Assembly (NCBI GenBank): GCA_034698045.1
Contig: JAQGAU010000259.1
Location: 1 to 32,769, forward strand
Source: Paramacrobiotus richtersi
Taxonomy: Eukaryota > Tardigrada > Eutardigrada > Parachela > Macrobiotidae
Length of the DNA: 32,769 bases
Reading direction: 5' to 3'
Shown: positions 29,440 to 32,769 of the stretch, piece after piece
How positions within the stretch are numbered: the stretch's first letter is position 1
How the letters are laid out: each line of letters begins with the position of its first letter
Position numbers and translations under genes: made by a program
Notes under the pieces: model-generated
What the model saw: the letters and a program-made list of their open reading frames with translations, nothing else
The model's database searches: none
Told to the model about the DNA's origin: nothing

Positions 29440-31923
29440 ATGTTACTTCCAGTTGGTTTCTTCGTTGCGGTGACCTTACTGCACACGACATCCGGGGCAG
29501 CTGTCGCGCAGTTCGCGTTACCCGAAGTGCCCGGAATGCCCACTCGTGCCATACGTACCCGTAATAACGCATTGTACGGGCCATGGACCATTCCGACGGC
29601 GATTCCTTATCGCATTGGTGCTGGATTCAGTAAGTCGTATAAGATTCAGTAAGCCGCATAAAGAACAATCTTCAAAAGTTAACGTTAGGGGAGAAAGATC
29701 TTTTACATTTTTCAGTTTATAGCAACTGATTTGTTTTGTTTTATTAATTTAACCATACTTTTTGTGTTGTTATTAATTAAATCCATTTCAATAACCTTGA
29801 TCATTATTAACTGAAGTTTTGAGAAAACTTGCATACATACTTACATAAATATTATTGTATTACTGTTTAAAGGACCCGGTCCGAGTTGCTAAAGAGTATT
29901 AAAATTTTGACCGTTAATTATAAGAGAGGCAAGCCAAATCGGCATACATACTTGTTTCACAGCGGCAACGGACATTTCCAACATCCAGGCGGCGATGGCG
30001 CAAATCTCAACCGATATGAACAGCTGCATCCGTTTCGTGCCTTATGTCAATGGAACAAACACCGGACAGGATTTTATCCAAATTTCGCAGACTCTCAGTA
30101 ACACCTTAACAAACACGTAAGTATAATTATAAAAGTGTCGGAGCGTAACTGCTTAAAGGTCACACAATAGATTTAGTTTTAAGACCTGGTTAGGTATAAA
30201 TTTTTTAAAGGTCACACAGCAAACTTTCTTGTCAGAATCGTTGATGTACTGCTGTACTTTCTTCTAAAGGTCATTCCAGAAATTTAGTTTAACTATTTGT
30301 GTAGGTACTGCTGTAGTTTCTTTTAAAGGTCACACAGCAAAGTTAGTTTTGAGAATTCCTGAGGCATTACTATACTTCGACACATTTCGAAATTATTGCT
30401 ACAGCTGTAAGGATGCGGACACCTTTTCGTTTCTTGCATCTCGATTTCCTTACGACTAATAAGAATTTCACTGCAGCAATCCGGTCTCAACAGCGACATG
30501 CTTTTCGTTCCCTGGGCGAGTGCTTCGTCAGGCGGGAGCCGGGCAGACACTATTAATGATTAACGGAGTTGATGGATGTCTTGGGAGTACTCGAGATATC
30601 ATGAAATACTTGGGTAACTGCGAACACCGCGCGACTATGTATAGAGCGCTTTAATTTGGATATATATGGACACGTATTTTGATGCAGAAATTTTTATTTG
30701 TCATATTTTTGTATTTCGCAGTGCATGCGCTTGGTCTACGCAATGAACTGAACCGGGCTGACAGAGAAACATATCTCGCAGTGGTAAGTCGTTTTACAAT
30801 GATATTGATATTTAATGACATCTCTGTCGCGGAAGTCTACAAAAAGTATGTACATATATTCTTTGGATCATAATCCCTTTTTTCGTGTAAGTAATGCTCA
30901 ACAACAACTTCTGTTTTCCGCATCAGCCATGGTAGCATGATTAATGCGGGAGTTTACCCATATAATTTCGGGCAAAAAAACGAATTAAAAATTGTTTGAT
31001 TGATGACTACTGTTTTTGGATACATGCAGTCATGTTCCGATCTGTTTTATGTCAACGGTGACGCAAGCGATCATGCACGATAGAACGACGAATGTTGCTT
31101 GATTTCAGACTGCGAATGCGGCCAATATAAAAGCAAGTAAGTGATGTTAGAAACGACCTGTACAGTAGATTAACATAAACTAAACACAAAATATTTCGTT
31201 TAATTGAAGCATTTAGTTACATGTTACTTCATGAAATAAGACTGTACAACCTGGTTTTGTTATTTCTACTTTGAGCAACATTTATTTAAGTGTACCTTCC
31301 TAGCTTTGTTTACCCTCAACTGCAGTGTTAAAATAAACATTTCCTAATCTTCCTTACAGACCTCCAGAGTTTGGGTCTGACGAACATTCTGACGAACACG
31401 GATATATTGACGAACCCGTTCGATTACAAAAGCATCACCATGCCCGCCAACACCAAATATGTACAAACAGGAGTGCTGTACAATCTGGTGGGCGGCCTTA
31501 TCCCGCAGGTTAACGGCCAAACGACCATCGGCACCCAAGCCCGTCTGAGTCAAGGGGACTGCCTCGGACTGCGGTTCATGTATCCCACCTGTACCACTGC
31601 TACTTGCTTAGATCGTAAGGATTTAATATATAATATAATATCTCTTTAATTACAGTACTTGAGATTATCGTCAGTGCGCTCAATAATACAATCATCATGT
31701 AGCATTATCTGACTTTACTAATGTACAGCTTTGGTGGCAGACATCTCACATTTCTACACATTTTTGCGTAGGAATTTTACCTTGGTTTTTAACTAATGTG
31801 CCTTGAACAGCATATGGCAACACTCCCGTGACTCTGAATCCCAACATTGCAACCAATACTGGCACCATTATCAACGGAACTCCCGGTGGACTGCCACTGG
31901 AACCAACACAGAACTTTAACTAA
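29440..31923 (+). CDS. Secreted astacin-fold protein lacking the zinc-protease active site
   Basis: Seven exons, 29,440-29,629, 29,963-30,116, 30,477-30,613, 30,722-30,783, 31,109-31,136, 31,360-31,614 and 31,811-31,923, join in phase to 312 residues. The first in-frame ATG opens a signal peptide (MLLPVGFFVAVTLL, ending near residue 21-23). Astacin (M12A) landmarks follow: YGPWTIPTAIPYRI, IQAAMAQI, C85-IRFVPY, C123-to-C149, DRETYLAV, PFDYKSITMP and IGTQARLSQGD to C268. The four Cys sit where the two astacin disulfides are expected. The zinc motif HExxHxxGxxHE reads KYLVHALGLRNE (residues 158-169), so the first His is Lys, the catalytic Glu is Tyr and the third His is Asn. The Met-turn Tyr is also gone. 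The fold is probably kept and the protease activity lost. The C-terminal tail after Cys273 is Thr/Asn/Pro/Gly-rich. AATAAA lies at 32,156-32,161 and 32,189-32,194. Confidence 0.85.
30153..30374. repeat. Tandem repeat with AAAGGTCA boxes in intron 2 of the astacin-like gene
   Basis: Four units with starts near 30,153, 30,205, 30,264 and 30,323 (period 52-59) share TTAAAGGTCACACAGCAAA, and two or three also share GTACTGCTGTA-TTTCTT. AGGTCA preceded by A/T is the half-site form bound by monomeric nuclear receptors; that reading is an inference. Confidence 0.7.
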
Positions 31924-32769
31924 ACGGGAATCAATCAGCGATTCAGCATGCAAGCACACATTATCGTATGATATAGTAGCTTTAACAACATAACAGTATC
32001 TGATATAAAACCACTGCTAAACTTGTATGCAACATGCGCTAGTGTCTTGTACTAGTGATGTGCTGAATCTGTGTACAGTAGTGCAGCGACATGTACATGT
32101 TTATCAGAATCATCCAGCACAGTGACCTCTGGTTTAATCTGACTGGATCGTATATAATAAAGGCAACATCATTTCTCGACCATTGCTGAATAAACTCTAA
32201 TCAAGGCCAGTCCCGCTGTTTATCAAAAATAACGAATTATTTGTAAAAGTAAAATGAGTCATACCACTCCCTGGAAGCGCTACTTCAGCCGCGACGAAAA
32301 TTAACGCTGCACGGAATCTCGAACTCTTTCCACCTTCAACATAGTTTCGAAAGCTGTGCCTACATTACGGGAGGGAACGGCTCGAGAGTCCGCTTTGCGT
32401 CCGTCTTGTTAGCGAATGACCTAGCAATAAATGTCGAAGTATTGTTTTAAATCTGTCGTACATCTCCAGTAACTACAAATATCATCAACGAGCCCTGTTG
32501 TTAAAGCTGCCCCACTGAGCCCAGCCACCAGCAGAAGGTCTTCGGCCTGCTTTTTTGACTAGCAGCGCATTTATCGCGAGCGTCGCAATAAATAACGTTA
32601 CACCAACGCCGATCGTGGAGCGGAGCCACTTAAGGCTAGTATCCTCCCATTTGGGACCTTTCGCGCCGGAACGTTTTCTGTTGTTGACGTACAGGGTATA
32701 AAATACTCTTATGTTTACTCTGATGAAGAAATGATTGCTCTACAATTGCGAAAAAACGGTTTGTGCGCG
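31924..32769 (+). other. 3' flank of the astacin-like gene and end of window
   Basis: Two AATAAA hexamers (32,156 and 32,189) end the gene. Beyond them nothing is recognisable until a TATA-like box near the end. GC content rises after about 32,270, which may mark the promoter of a following gene. Confidence 0.45.
32697..32703 (+). promoter_or_regulatory. TATA box of a possible next gene
   Basis: TATAAAA follows a GC-richer stretch. Two ATGs downstream (32,711 and 32,722) are followed quickly by TGA. The ATG at 32,731 is open to the end of the window (13 codons). There is too little sequence to call a gene. Confidence 0.3.

Noticed and set aside
1..32769. tRNA, rRNA, CRISPR array, bacterial operon or horizontally acquired bacterial gene
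   Set aside because: None was seen on either strand. All supported genes have introns or an animal-type layout, and the direct repeats lack the regular spacing of CRISPR arrays.

Overview
The window is eukaryotic nuclear DNA from an animal. Every convincing coding region is broken into exons with GT/AG junctions whose reading phases match. AATAAA signals follow several genes, and the spaces between genes are AT-rich with foldback elements and microsatellites. The F-box protein family resembles, from memory only, the expanded F-box families of tardigrades. Together with a tiny hydrophilic protein, this makes a tardigrade or related small-genome ecdysozoan my best guess (about 0.5). No rRNA, tRNA, CRISPR array or bacterial gene was seen.

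Bases 1 to about 26,540 are a tandem duplication of one three-gene unit, all on the + strand. Each unit holds (i) an orphan gene with a short conserved head and a Met/Gln/Pro/Gly heptad tail, here called MQP, (ii) an F-box protein gene of five exons, and (iii) a GH47 alpha-1,2-mannosidase gene. Between MQP and the F-box gene, each unit also carries a fragment of the GH47 5' region. Unit 1 (about 1-12,180) is decayed: MQP1 has a frameshift in its tail, F-box A has an 8-base deletion, and its GH47 gene is reduced to a broken exon 1 and an exon-3 remnant without a splice acceptor. Unit 2 (about 12,190-26,540) has an intact MQP2, an F-box B that is open but shortened at its C-terminus, and a complete 577-residue GH47 enzyme of the ER-mannosidase-I (MAN1B1) type.

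Downstream of the array are two single genes. One (27,722-27,916) is an intronless gene for a 64-residue, nearly half Lys/Glu/Asp, hydrophilin-like protein. The other (29,440-31,923, seven exons) encodes a secreted astacin-fold protein whose zinc-binding and catalytic residues have been replaced, so it is probably a pseudoprotease.

The non-coding parts hold several small foldback or MITE-like elements, some with 7-8 base flanking direct repeats. These are a 397-bp element in F-box A intron 3, a perfect 52-bp inverted repeat in intron 2, a perfect 42-bp palindrome at 16,836, and a miRNA-sized hairpin at 16,947. The GH47 and F-box pair could both act on misfolded glycoproteins (ER mannose trimming and ubiquitin-ligase recruitment), but that functional link is only a hypothesis.
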